This document shows positions 1 through 8,516 of a stretch of 64,000 bases of DNA, piece by piece. The position numbers and the translations under genes are program-made. Where the stretch lies: the NCBI RefSeq assembly GCF_002234595.1, contig NZ_NMUL01000039.1:186001-250000 (forward strand), in the 5' to 3' direction. The DNA comes from Amycolatopsis vastitatis. GTDB lineage: Bacteria > Actinomycetota > Actinomycetes > Mycobacteriales > Pseudonocardiaceae. Position 1 is the first letter of the stretch. The number at the start of each line of letters is the position of its first letter. The notes beneath the pieces were generated by a model that was given only the letters and a program-made list of their open reading frames with translations, ran no database searches and had not been told where the DNA came from.

Positions 1-1658
1 CGAAGCCCGGCGAAGGCGGGCAGCTGCCCGGCGCGAAGGTGTACCCGTGGATCGCGAAGACGCGGTTCTCGACGCCGGGCGTCGGCCTGATTTCGCCGCC
101 GCCGCACCACGACATCTATTCGATCGAGGACCTGGCCCAGCTGATCCACGACCTCAAGAACGCCAACCCGAACGCGCGCATCCACGTGAAGCTCGTGTCC
201 GAGGTCGGCGTCGGCACGGTCGCCGCGGGCGTCTCCAAGGCGCACGCGGACGTCGTGCTCATCTCGGGTCACGACGGCGGGACCGGCGCCTCGCCGCTGT
301 CGTCGATCAAGCACGCGGGCGGCCCGTGGGAGCTCGGCCTGGCCGAGACGCAGCAGACGCTGCTGGCCAACCGGCTGCGCGACCGCATCGTCGTGCAGAC
401 CGACGGCCAGCTCAAGACCGGCCGTGACGTGATCATCGCGGCGCTGCTCGGCGCCGAGGAGTTCGGCTTCGCGACCGCGCCGCTGGTCGTGTCGGGCTGC
501 ATCATGATGCGCGTCTGCCACCTCGACACGTGCCCGGTCGGTGTCGCGACGCAGAACCCGAAGCTGCGCGAGAAGTTCAGCGGCAAGGCCGAATACGTCG
601 TCAACTTCTTCGAGTTCATCGCCCAGGAAGTGCGGGAGTACCTGGCGGAGCTGGGGTTCCGGTCGATCGCCGAGGCCGTCGGGCACGCCGAGTTCCTCGA
701 CAAGCGCAAGGCGATCGACCACTGGAAGGCGTCCGGGCTCGACCTGTCGCCGATCTTCCACGTCCCGGAGATGGCCCCGGCCGGGCTGCGGCTGCAGCAG
801 ACCAAGCAGGACCACGGGCTCGAGAAGGCGCTCGACAACACGCTGATCCAGCTCGCCGAGGGTGCGCTCAACTCCGGCGACAAGGTGCGGCTGGAACTGC
901 CGGTGCGCAACGTCAACCGGACCGTCGGCACCATGCTCGGCTCGGAGCTGACCAAGCGGTGGGGCGGCGAAGGCCTGCCGGACGACACCATCGACGTCAC
1001 CTTCACCGGCACCGCGGGCCAGTCGTTCGGCGCGTTCGTGCCGAAGGGCATCACGCTGCGGCTGTACGGCGACGGCAACGACTACGTCGGCAAGGGCCTC
1101 TCCGGCGGACGGCTGATCGTGCGCCCGCCGAAGGAGGCGCGGATCGCCGCCGAAGACCACATCATCGCCGGCAACGTCATCGCCTACGGCGCGACCAGCG
1201 GTGAGATCTTCATCCGCGGCAAGGTCGGCGAGCGGTTCTGCGTCCGCAACTCGGGTGCGCTGGCCGTCGTCGAAGGCGTCGGCGACCACGGCGGCGAGTA
1301 CATGACCGGTGGCCGGATGGTCGTGCTCGGCCCGATCGGGCGCAACTTCGCGGCCGGCATGTCCGGCGGCATCGCGTACGTGCTGGACCTGCCCGCGCAC
1401 CGCGTCAACCCGGAGATGGTCGACCTCGACCCGCTCGACTCCGAGGACGCGGACTTCCTGCGCGAAACGCTGGAAAAGCACTACAACGAAACGGAATCCG
1501 CGGTCGCGCGGGAGCTGCTGGCCGACTGGGACGCGGGCGTCGACCGCTTCGGGAAGGTCATGCCGAAGGACTACAAGCGCGTGCTCGCCGCCCAGGTGCA
1601 GGCCGAGCGCGACGGGCGCGACGTGAACGAGGCGATCATGGAGGCCGCACATGGCTGA
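1..1658 (+). CDS. gltB: Glutamate synthase large subunit, C-terminal part (5' end outside window)
   Basis: Carries the synthase half of NADPH-glutamate synthase, which condenses 2-oxoglutarate with ammonia released from glutamine. The frame is open from base 3 and has no start here, so the amidotransferase domain and part of the central domain lie upstream; complete family members are about 1500 residues. Visible are the FMN-binding barrel (VKLVSEVGVGTVAAGVSKA, then SGHDGGTGASPLSS), the 3Fe-4S cysteines in CIMMRVCHLDTCP (C-x5-C-x4-C), and the C-terminal glycine-rich beta-helix domain (GTAGQSFGAFVPKG, GGRLIVRPP, GGEYMTGGRMVVLG). The 3' end overlaps gltD by 8 bases, so the two subunits are translationally coupled. 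Confidence 0.97.
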   Translation, partial: KPGEGGQLPGAKVYPWIAKTRFSTPGVGLISPPPHHDIYSIEDLAQLIHDLKNANPNARIHVKLVSEVGVGTVAAGVSKAHADVVLISGHDGGTGASPLSSIKHAGGPWELGLAETQQTLLANRLRDRIVVQTDGQLKTGRDVIIAALLGAEEFGFATAPLVVSGCIMMRVCHLDTCPVGVATQNPKLREKFSGKAEYVVNFFEFIAQEVREYLAELGFRSIAEAVGHAEFLDKRKAIDHWKASGLDLSPIFHVPEMAPAGLRLQQTKQDHGLEKALDNTLIQLAEGALNSGDKVRLELPVRNVNRTVGTMLGSELTKRWGGEGLPDDTIDVTFTGTAGQSFGAFVPKGITLRLYGDGNDYVGKGLSGGRLIVRPPKEARIAAEDHIIAGNVIAYGATSGEIFIRGKVGERFCVRNSGALAVVEGVGDHGGEYMTGGRMVVLGPIGRNFAAGMSGGIAYVLDLPAHRVNPEMVDLDPLDSEDADFLRETLEKHYNETESAVARELLADWDAGVDRFGKVMPKDYKRVLAAQVQAERDGRDVNEAIMEAAHG

Positions 1659-3102
1659 CCCCAAGGGCTTTCTGACCACCACCCGCGAAGAGCCGAAGCG
1701 CCGTCCGGTCGACCTGCGGCTGATGGACTGGCGAGAGGTCTACGAGGACTTCGCCACCACGAAGCTGCAGAAGCAGGCCGGCCGGTGCATGGACTGCGGC
1801 ATCCCGTTCTGCCACCAGGGCTGCCCGCTCGGGAACCTGATCCCGGAGTGGAACACGCTGACCTGGCGCGAGGACTGGCAGCAGGCGATCGAACGGCTGC
1901 ACGCCACCAACAACTTCCCGGAGTTCACCGGGACGCTGTGCCCTGCCCCCTGCGAAACCGCGTGCGTGCTCGGGATCAACGACGACCCGGTGACGATCAA
2001 GCGGGTCGAGATCTCGATCATCGACCGGGCCTTCGACGAAGGCTGGGTCACGCCGCAGCCGCCGACGTCGAAGACCGGCAAGAAGGTCGCGGTCGTCGGG
2101 TCCGGGCCGTCGGGTCTTGCCGCGGCGCAGCAGCTCACGCGCGCGGGCCACAGCGTCGTAGTCCTCGAGCGGGCCGACAAGATCGGCGGGCTGCTGCGCT
2201 ACGGCATCCCCGAGTTCAAGATGGAGAAGCACCGGCTGGACCGCCGTCTCGCGCAGATGGAAGCCGAAGGCACGGAGTTCCGGACGTCGGTGAACGTCGG
2301 CGTGGACATTTCGGCGGCCGAGCTGCAGGCGTCCTATGACGCGGTCGTGCTCGCGGGCGGCGCGACCGACTGGCGCGACCTGCCGATCCCCGGCCGCGAG
2401 CTCGACGGCATCCACCAGGCGATGGAGTTCCTCCCGCCGGCCAACCGGGTCGCCTCCGGCGAGCTTTCCGAGTCGCCCTACTCGGCCGCGGGCCTCGACG
2501 TCGTCGTGATCGGCGGCGGCGACACGGGCGCGGACTGCGTCGGGACGTCACACCGCCAGGGCGCGAAGTCGGTGACGCAGCTGGAGATCATGCCTCGCCC
2601 GCCCCAGGAGCGTTCCGACGCCCACCCGTGGCCGACGTACCCGATGATCTACCGGGTGTCCTCGGCGCACGAAGAGGGCGGCGAGCGGCTGTACGCGGTG
2701 AACACGCAGGAGTTCCTGGGTGACGACTCCGGCCGGGTGCGCGCGCTGAAGCTGGTCGAGGTGCGCAACGAGGGCGGCAAGTTCGTCCCGGTGCCCGGTT
2801 CGGAGCGCGACCTGCCCGCGCAGCTCGTCCTGCTGGCGATGGGCTTCCTCGGGCCGCAGAAGAAGGGCCTCATCGAGGATCTCGGCGTCGAATTGGACGC
2901 GCGGGGCAACGTGGCGCGCGACAAGGCGTTCAAGACGAGCCTGGACAACGTGTTCGTGGCCGGCGACATGGGCCGCGGCCAGTCCCTGATCGTCTGGGCG
3001 ATCGCGGAAGGCCGCTCGGCGGCGGCCGGCGTCGACGCCTACCTGACCGGGCGCGAGGTGCTGCCCCGGCCGATCGCGCCGACGGACCGGCCGATCGCGT
3101 AA
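1651..3102 (+). CDS. gltD: Glutamate synthase small subunit (NADPH)
   Basis: Beta subunit that passes NADPH electrons through FAD and iron-sulfur clusters to GltB. At 483 residues it is of normal length. The N-terminus has two cysteine groups (CMDCGIPFCHQGCP and CPAPCETAC) that ligate 4Fe-4S clusters. A Rossmann FAD motif (VAVVGSGPSGLAAAQ) begins near residue 149, an NADPH-binding motif (VVVIGGGDTGADC) near residue 287, and a late FAD motif (NVFVAGDMGRGQSL) near residue 433. The ATG lies inside the last codons of gltB. A long hairpin follows the stop. Confidence 0.97.
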   Translation: MADPKGFLTTTREEPKRRPVDLRLMDWREVYEDFATTKLQKQAGRCMDCGIPFCHQGCPLGNLIPEWNTLTWREDWQQAIERLHATNNFPEFTGTLCPAPCETACVLGINDDPVTIKRVEISIIDRAFDEGWVTPQPPTSKTGKKVAVVGSGPSGLAAAQQLTRAGHSVVVLERADKIGGLLRYGIPEFKMEKHRLDRRLAQMEAEGTEFRTSVNVGVDISAAELQASYDAVVLAGGATDWRDLPIPGRELDGIHQAMEFLPPANRVASGELSESPYSAAGLDVVVIGGGDTGADCVGTSHRQGAKSVTQLEIMPRPPQERSDAHPWPTYPMIYRVSSAHEEGGERLYAVNTQEFLGDDSGRVRALKLVEVRNEGGKFVPVPGSERDLPAQLVLLAMGFLGPQKKGLIEDLGVELDARGNVARDKAFKTSLDNVFVAGDMGRGQSLIVWAIAEGRSAAAGVDAYLTGREVLPRPIAPTDRPIA

Positions 3103-3107
3103 GACCC

Positions 3108-3151
3108 CAGCGCCGGCGGAGGTGTCACCGTCGCCACCTCCGCCGGCGCTG
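3108..3151. terminator. Bidirectional hairpin between gltD and the convergent SDR gene
   Basis: A perfect 17-bp GC-rich inverted repeat (3108-3124 with 3135-3151) with a 10-base loop sits between two convergent genes. It starts 6 bases after the gltD stop and ends 10 bases before the SDR stop, so it can terminate both transcripts. No U-tract is present, as is common in actinobacteria. Confidence 0.75.
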
Positions 3152-3160
3152 CTCCACTTC

Positions 3161-4033
3161 TCAGCCGTAGTAACCCTTTTCGAGGTCCTCCAGCAGCCCC
3201 GGGTGCACGGGCCGCCAGCCGAGCAGCTCCTGGGTCTTCGCGCTGGACGCCGGCTGGTCGAGCCCGAGCAGCGCGCCCAGGAAGCCGAGCTCCTCGGCCG
3301 CCACGGACGTGACCGGCAGGCCGAGACGGCGGCCCACCACTTCGGCGACCTCGCGGATCGGCACGCCTTCGTCGCCCACCGCGTGCAGCACCGATCCCGC
3401 GGGCGCCTGTTCCAGGGCCAGGCGGAACAGGTGCGCCGCGTCCGAGACGTGCACGGCGGGCCAGCGCTGCGTCCCGTCGCCGACGTAGGCCGCGATGCCC
3501 TTCTGGCGCCCGAGGCCGGCCAGCCGCGCGATGAGCCCGTGGACGTCGCCTTCCCCGTGCACCGAGCGCGGCAGCCGCACGAGAGACGCGCGGACCCCAC
3601 GCTCCGCCGTGGCGAGCACCGCGCGGGCGTTGTCCCCGCGGCCGGCCACCGGGCCCGCGAAGACAGGGTCGTCCTGCTCGGTCGCCGCGCGCCCGGGCAC
3701 CATCGGCGTCCCCGAGGCGGCCACGAACACCTTGCCGCCCAGTACCTCGCCCATGGCGGCGACCGCAGCCGCGTCCGTGCGGATCGAGGCTTCCATCCCG
3801 GCGAAGTCGTGGCCGAAGGCGAGGTGGACGACGCCGTCGGCGCCTTCCGCGCCCGCTCGGAGCGTTTCGAGGTCGTCCAGCTCGCCGCGGAGCACCTCGG
3901 CGCCCCTTTCTTCGACCGCCGTCGCCGCGGCGTCCGAACGGGCCAGCCCGACGACCTCGTGCCCCGCGCCGAGCAGTTCGGGCACGAGGGCCGAGGCGAT
4001 CCAGCCGGACGCACCGGTGACGAACACACGCAT
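3161..4033 (-). CDS. NAD(P)-dependent SDR-family epimerase/reductase
   Basis: A 290-residue atypical short-chain dehydrogenase. The N-terminus RVFVTGASGWIAS is the Rossmann TGxxGxx motif, followed by an acidic strand end (LRGELDDLETL) and the strand-4 segment GVVHLAFGHDF. The extended-SDR YxxxK pair is not evident, so substrate and activity cannot be stated. The ATG at 4033 puts the glycine motif at residue 5, as usual. The gene is divergent from a TetR regulator across 84 bases holding two near-identical palindromes, so it is probably that repressor's target. Confidence 0.85.
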   Translation of the reverse strand: MRVFVTGASGWIASALVPELLGAGHEVVGLARSDAAATAVEERGAEVLRGELDDLETLRAGAEGADGVVHLAFGHDFAGMEASIRTDAAAVAAMGEVLGGKVFVAASGTPMVPGRAATEQDDPVFAGPVAGRGDNARAVLATAERGVRASLVRLPRSVHGEGDVHGLIARLAGLGRQKGIAAYVGDGTQRWPAVHVSDAAHLFRLALEQAPAGSVLHAVGDEGVPIREVAEVVGRRLGLPVTSVAAEELGFLGALLGLDQPASSAKTQELLGWRPVHPGLLEDLEKGYYG

Positions 4034-4050
4034 GAGAGCCTCCCGTTTGA

Positions 4051-4103
4051 TGATGACACCTGGTGCCATCACCCTAGCACCGTGACGGCACCAAGTGTCA
4101 TCG
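4051..4103. promoter_or_regulatory. Twin palindromic operators between SDR and tetR genes
   Basis: Two 21-bp near-perfect palindromes lie at 4051-4071 and 4083-4103, centred 32 bp apart (about three helical turns). Half-sites read TGATGNCACC and GGTGNCATCA. The second copy is the inverse complement of the first with few changes. They occupy the whole space between divergent genes, the classic placement for autoregulated TetR repressors. Binding by the adjacent TetR protein is inferred. Confidence 0.75.
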
Positions 4104-4117
4104 CCTAGGCTGGAGGC

Positions 4118-4690
4118 ATGAGCCGCTGGGAGCCGAACACGCGGGTGCGACTGCTGGACGCCGCGCTCGACCTGTTCGGCGGGCGGGGGTACGACAGCGT
4201 CACGGTCGCCGAGATCGCCGAGCGGGCCGGGCTGACGAAACGGACCTTCTTCCGCCACTTCACCGACAAGCGTGAAGTGCTCTTCGCGGGTCAAGAGGCC
4301 TTGAGCCGGATCTTCGCCGAAGCGATCACGGCTGTTCCCGCGTCCGCGAGCCCGATGGAAGCGGTCGCGGCGGCTTTGGCGGCCGCCGCGGCACCCTTCG
4401 GGCCGCAGCGGCGGGAACGGGCGAAGCAGGTCCAAGCCGTCGTCGCCGGCCACAGCGACCTGCGAGAGCGTGAGCTGCTCAAGCACGCGACGCTCACCGC
4501 CGCGATGGCGGGCGCCCTGCGGGAACGCGGAGTGCCGGCCCCGGCCGCGAGCCTCGCCGCGGAGATCGGCGGGCTCGCCTTCACGACCGGCTTCGCCCGC
4601 TGGATCGAGCCCGGCAACGAGCGGGAGTTCGCCGAACTCGCCCGCGAGGCGCTGGACGAGCTGGTCGCGGCGACCGCCACCCTCGGCTGA
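4118..4690 (+). CDS. TetR-family transcriptional repressor
   Basis: A 190-residue one-component regulator. Residues about 7-54 form the TetR helix-turn-helix (RLLDAALDLFGGRGYDSVTV, then AERAGLTKRTFFRHFTDKRE). The alanine-rich C-terminal part would bind a ligand and dimerise; its ligand is unknown. GGAGG ends only one base before the ATG, an unusually tight spacing for ribosome binding, but the next in-frame starts would remove the HTH. It probably represses itself and the divergent SDR gene through the two palindromes between them. Confidence 0.9.
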   Translation: MSRWEPNTRVRLLDAALDLFGGRGYDSVTVAEIAERAGLTKRTFFRHFTDKREVLFAGQEALSRIFAEAITAVPASASPMEAVAAALAAAAAPFGPQRRERAKQVQAVVAGHSDLRERELLKHATLTAAMAGALRERGVPAPAASLAAEIGGLAFTTGFARWIEPGNEREFAELAREALDELVAATATLG

Positions 4691-4728
4691 CACCTGCCTC
4701 GAACCGTCCTCTGTGGACATCCACCGAA

Positions 4729-5715
4729 CTAGCTGTCGAGGAGTGCGCTTCCCAGCGGGGTGAGCGAGTGCAGCACCGTATTGCGCTCCCGGTGCGTGAT
4801 GATCAGCCCCGCGCGCCGGAGCACCGTGGTGTGCTTGCTGACCGCCGACGGCGTGACACCCAGCCGCGCCGCGAGTTCCGACGTCGAGCAGCCCACGGCC
4901 AGGACCGCCAGCGCCGCCGCGCGGGTCGGGCCCAGCAGGTCCGCCAGCGCGTTGCCCGGCGTCTTCCGGGCCCCGCGGTCGAACCCGGCGGGGTGCGCGG
5001 CGTGGCGGACGCACGGGTAGTGCAGCCGCGGGGTGCCGCCGGGGGACGGCGGGACCAGCGCCGGGCACACCTGGAAGTACGTCGGGACCAGCAGCAGGCC
5101 CGTCCCTTCCGACGGGAGCGTCGCGGGGATCCCGTCGTCGGTCTCCAGGACCGGCGCCGTCCAGCGCACCTTCGGGCGCAGGCCGGTCAGCAGCGCGTCG
5201 ATCCCGCCGTGGAGCAGTACCTGCGTGCGCATCCCGAGATCGGCGTCCACCTGGGCGCACACGACGTCCCAGCCCGGCGCGAGCGCGACGTCGTGGTACT
5301 CCTGCATGGCCTGCACCAGCCGGGGCAGGCCCGCGGTGTCGCCGTCGGCGAGCGCCGCCGCCCACGCGGGCAGGTCGCGCTCGGCCGGGGCGGTGCGCAG
5401 CGCGGTCTTCAGGCTCACCGGTTCGGCCCGCAGCACCGCCGCGAGCCCGGACTCCAGGTCGTAGCGCCCCGCCGCGGGCAGCAGGAACTCCGGGATCGGG
5501 GCGTCCGGGCGGCAGAGCCACATCAGCACCGACGCCGAGTCCGGCAGCCCCTGCCACACCCGGTGCCGCCACCGGTTGAACGCCGCCGACGCCGCGTTGC
5601 GGCCACCGTCGCGCCGCTGCAGCACCTGCAGGCTCGCGGCGAGCTCCCCCATCGGGTCGGCCGCGGCCGCGAGGCGGGCTCGGACGAGGTCCTGCAACGT
5701 CAGTTCGATCCGCAC
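4729..5715 (-). CDS. ArsR-like winged-helix transcriptional regulator with long N-terminal domain
   Basis: A 328-residue protein with its DNA-binding domain at the C-terminus: LAVGCSTSELAARLGVTPSA then VSKHTTVLRRAGLI, about residues 260-300, is an ArsR/MarR winged helix. The N-terminal 240 residues (for example RIELTLQDLVRARLAAAADP) match the layout of actinobacterial regulators whose N-terminal domain is of unknown function. No metal-binding cysteine pair typical of ArsR metal sensors is seen, so a metal-sensing role is unlikely. It is convergent with the TetR gene and divergent from the lectin gene; its target is unknown. Confidence 0.8.
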   Translation of the reverse strand: MRIELTLQDLVRARLAAAADPMGELAASLQVLQRRDGGRNAASAAFNRWRHRVWQGLPDSASVLMWLCRPDAPIPEFLLPAAGRYDLESGLAAVLRAEPVSLKTALRTAPAERDLPAWAAALADGDTAGLPRLVQAMQEYHDVALAPGWDVVCAQVDADLGMRTQVLLHGGIDALLTGLRPKVRWTAPVLETDDGIPATLPSEGTGLLLVPTYFQVCPALVPPSPGGTPRLHYPCVRHAAHPAGFDRGARKTPGNALADLLGPTRAAALAVLAVGCSTSELAARLGVTPSAVSKHTTVLRRAGLIITHRERNTVLHSLTPLGSALLDS

Positions 5716-5981
5716 GGTCCCCCCGGGGTGTCTGCCCGTCCATCGGGCGGAGATCTCGATCCGTTACATACCTGACCTGCGTTTTTGCCCCTCCGGGAAA
5801 TCTCCTCGACGGACGCCGGGCGGCACTGAATGATGGCTGAAGAGACCGCTTTCGGGGGTTTGACGGTCTCGACGAGGGGGAATTGCCGGCCGACTCAGCG
5901 CCGGGCCGCTGCGGCCCGGAGCCGGTCGCCGCACGCCTTCGTCGTCAGCTACGCGAAACGATGCCGGAAAAAAGGGGAACG

Positions 5982-6611
5982 ATGACGAAGATGAAGCGCC
6001 TGATGGTGACGGTCGCCGCGGCGGCGGGCCTGTTCGGCCTGATCGCCGTGCCGCAGGCCGGCGCGGCCGACGGCAAGGGGACGCCGGTCACGTCGCTCGG
6101 CCAGATCAAGCTGCGCCCGGCCAAGGTGGCGGGGGCCGCGAAGCAGCAGCGCTCGGCCAACACCATGGCCGCGCAGGCCGTCGACCCGGGGCCGTACCTG
6201 CTGGAGTCCGTGGGCTTCGGGCGCTGCTGGGACGCCGACCTGAACACCATCAACGCCAACGGCACGAAGATGCAGCTCTGGGACTGCAACGACACCGCGC
6301 CCAACCAGGCGTTCTGGCTGACCCAGAACCCGGAGGGCTACTACCGGTTCCAGAACTACCAGAGCGGCCGCTACCTCGACGCCGACCTGAACTCCATCAA
6401 CGGCAACGGCACGAAGATCCAGCTGTGGGACTTCATGGCCGGCGGCAAGAACCAGTGGTGGACCCTCGCCGAAATCCCCGAGGGCTACCTGCGTCTGCAG
6501 ACCCCGGCCAGCCCGCGCTACCTGACCGCCGAGGGCACGGCGGGCGGCAACGGCACGCGCCTGCAGCTGTGGGACTTCATCGCGGGTGGCAAGTCGCAGT
6601 GGTGGCAGTGA
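5982..6611 (+). CDS. Secreted ricin-type beta-trefoil lectin protein
   Basis: A 209-residue exported carbohydrate-binding protein. The chosen ATG follows the ribosome site AAAGGGGAA and opens a signal peptide (MKRLMVTVAAAAGLFG, cleavage near AGAADG). The mature part carries three repeats ending in QLWD-x-QxWW-type motifs (QLWDCNDTAPNQAFW, QLWDFMAGGKNQWW, QLWDFIAGGKSQWW), the hallmark of RICIN/CBM13 domains. There is no catalytic domain, so it is a stand-alone lectin rather than a glycosidase. A strong terminator follows. Earlier in-frame starts would put an arginine-rich leader before the signal peptide and are rejected. Confidence 0.9.
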   Translation: MTKMKRLMVTVAAAAGLFGLIAVPQAGAADGKGTPVTSLGQIKLRPAKVAGAAKQQRSANTMAAQAVDPGPYLLESVGFGRCWDADLNTINANGTKMQLWDCNDTAPNQAFWLTQNPEGYYRFQNYQSGRYLDADLNSINGNGTKIQLWDFMAGGKNQWWTLAEIPEGYLRLQTPASPRYLTAEGTAGGNGTRLQLWDFIAGGKSQWWQ

Positions 6612-6630
6612 TCCGCATGCGCGACTGAAC

Positions 6631-6662
6631 GCGGGCCCCGAGTCTCTCGGGGCCCGCGTTTC
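6631..6662 (+). terminator. Rho-independent-like terminator after the lectin gene
   Basis: A 12-bp perfect GC stem (GCGGGCCCCGAG with its complement) has a very short TCTC-type loop and is followed by GTTT, 20 bases after the lectin stop. Confidence 0.8.
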
Positions 6663-6719
6663 CGCACGTCGAAGCCGAACGGCACCCGTTACCCGCCCGG
6701 GCAGGGAGGACGGATCGAC

Positions 6720-7883
6720 ATGAGTGGCCTGCTGGAACAGCTGATGAAACGGTCCGACGCCAATGCGCGGGCCGAGGTGAAAGCCTACGAACGCGAGCTT
6801 CCGGATTACCGGGTCCACGCCGAAGATCCCCGTTCCCGGGCGGAAATGCTGGATTACGCCGTGTGGTTCCGCCGCCACACCGTCGAACTGGTCTCGGAAA
6901 GCCGCCGGCTTTCCGACGAAGACCTTTCCTTCATCGGGGACATCGGCCGGAAACGGGCCGAAGAAGGGTTCTCCACCGGCGCGGCGCAACGTGTCCTCGC
7001 GTTGCACGCCACTTTGATGTTGCGTGAGATCAACGAAGTGGCCGACGGCGACGACCTCGAGGAGCTGCTGCGCCTCACGGCCTGGTTCGGCGAGCAGGGC
7101 ACCCGGGGCAGCGGCTCCTACCTCGACGGGTACCTGGCCGCACAGCGGCTCCGGCTTTCGGTGGGCAAGCGGCTGCGCGACCTCGTCGACCTGCTGCTGG
7201 CCGGTGACCTGTCGGCGCCCGGCCTCGCCCGCGACCTCGGCGTCTGCCTGCACGACCGCTACGTCACGGTGGTGATGCGGTTTCCCGGCCGGCCGTCCTG
7301 CCGCGGTGATCACGACGACGACCTCGTCGAGTCGGTGTTCAAGATGCACGCCGTGCCGATCGCCTGGCACCGGCCGGACGAGCTCCTCGCGCTGCTGCCC
7401 GTGTGTTCTCCGCCGGAGGAGTCGCCGGACGACGCGCTGCCGGTGGTGCGGGACATCGCCGAGGTGGTGGCGGGTCCCTGCCGCGTCGGCGTCGCGACCG
7501 GTCCGGCGGGCAAGCTGCCCGAGGCCGTGTCCACGGCACGCCAGGTGGCCGAGGTCGCGCCGGTGCAGCGGGTGCCGCACACCGTGTGCGGGATCGCGGA
7601 CGTTTTCGTCGAGCTCGGTGTCGTGCGGGTGCCCGAGGTGGACCAGTGGCTCCGCGACGTCGCGCGGCGGCTCGCGAACGGCCCGGACCTGGTGCGGACG
7701 CTCGACGTCTACTACCGCAACGACATGAACCGGCTCCGCGCCGCTGTCGCGCTGCACATCCATCCCCGGACCCTCGACTACCGCCTCCGGCGGGTGCGGG
7801 AGGTGACCGCGGTCGATCCCGGCTCGACGAAGGGCGTCCGCGTCCTCACCGCGGCCGTCGCCCGCCTGCTGGCCGGCGCCTGA
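6720..7883 (+). CDS. PucR/CdaR-type transcriptional regulator
   Basis: A 387-residue regulator of the PucR group. The C-terminus (LVRTLDVYYRNDMNRLRAAV, then HIHPRTLDYRLRRVRE, about residues 325-370) is the PucR C-terminal helix-turn-helix, in which a long helix is followed by an HxxTxxYRL-type recognition helix. The middle part resembles the degenerate GGDEF-like domain of the family. The N-terminal 150 residues are helical and of unknown ligand. GGGAGGA lies 8 bases before the ATG. The flanking genes encode secreted proteins and are separately terminated, so the target is not obvious. Confidence 0.85.
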   Translation: MSGLLEQLMKRSDANARAEVKAYERELPDYRVHAEDPRSRAEMLDYAVWFRRHTVELVSESRRLSDEDLSFIGDIGRKRAEEGFSTGAAQRVLALHATLMLREINEVADGDDLEELLRLTAWFGEQGTRGSGSYLDGYLAAQRLRLSVGKRLRDLVDLLLAGDLSAPGLARDLGVCLHDRYVTVVMRFPGRPSCRGDHDDDLVESVFKMHAVPIAWHRPDELLALLPVCSPPEESPDDALPVVRDIAEVVAGPCRVGVATGPAGKLPEAVSTARQVAEVAPVQRVPHTVCGIADVFVELGVVRVPEVDQWLRDVARRLANGPDLVRTLDVYYRNDMNRLRAAVALHIHPRTLDYRLRRVREVTAVDPGSTKGVRVLTAAVARLLAGA

Positions 7884-8015
7884 AGCTGATTGCGCGTCGT
7901 GCCAACCGGGCGGCCGGCGCGGGACGCGGATTTGCGAGATATGCCAACGAATTCCCCCGAGCGCGCCCGTAAGCTCGACCCTGCGTTACCGCCCACAGAA
8001 AGGGAGTAATAGCAG

Positions 8016-8459
8016 ATGTCGACGTTTCGATCCCGTTTTGCCGCACTCGCGGGAATCGGCTCAGCCTTTTTCCTGACGATCACCGGAATCGCCACGGCCG
8101 CGCCGGTGACTCCGGCCGCGCTGCCGGCCGCCGTCCTCGACAGCTGCCCGGCGAGTTCGGTCTGCCTGTACGAACACAAGGACTTCGGGGGGAAGGTCCT
8201 GGTCATCCCGGCCGGCGCGGCCTACCCGGACCTCCGTGCTTTCGCCTGCCAGGATTGCCGCAGCTCCAAACACAACAACAACGACGGAACGTGGTCCGAT
8301 CAGCTGAGCTCGTGGGTGAACAACACGGGACAGGTGTATTGCTGGTATTGGAACGAGAACTACGCCAAACGCAATGACCCGCTGATGAACGCGGGCACGG
8401 CAAGCAGCTACGTCGGCAAGGACCCGAACGACCAGGCGTCTTCCATCGGTCCCTGCTGA
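8016..8459 (+). CDS. Secreted peptidase-inhibitor family I36 protein
   Basis: A 147-residue secreted protein. A signal peptide of about 30 residues (FAALAGIGSAFFLTITGIA, ending near TAAP) precedes a small cysteine-containing domain starting CPASSVCLYEHKDFGGKVLV, which matches the beta/gamma-crystallin-like fold of the I36 family (Streptomyces metalloprotease inhibitor group). Six cysteines in the mature part suggest disulfides. Ribosome site AAGGGAG lies 9 bases before the ATG. Inhibitory activity is inferred from family membership only; many I36 members are uncharacterised. Confidence 0.85.
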   Translation: MSTFRSRFAALAGIGSAFFLTITGIATAAPVTPAALPAAVLDSCPASSVCLYEHKDFGGKVLVIPAGAAYPDLRAFACQDCRSSKHNNNDGTWSDQLSSWVNNTGQVYCWYWNENYAKRNDPLMNAGTASSYVGKDPNDQASSIGPC

Positions 8460-8473
8460 CCCGCCGCCCTCCG

Positions 8474-8507
8474 GTTCGTGAAGGCCCCCTCGGGCGCCTT
8501 CACGAAC
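8474..8507. terminator. Hairpin between convergent I36 and ROK genes
   Basis: A 12-bp perfect inverted repeat (GTTCGTGAAGGC and its complement) with a 10-base loop lies between the two stop codons. It probably ends both transcripts. Confidence 0.7.
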
Positions 8508-8516
8508 TCGGGCGGG

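Noticed and set aside
3161..5743. Long minus-strand frame joining the SDR with sequence through the tetR and arsR genes
   Set aside because: The SDR begins at an ATG that places the Rossmann motif at the N-terminus. The extra 570 codons cover operators and two other genes.
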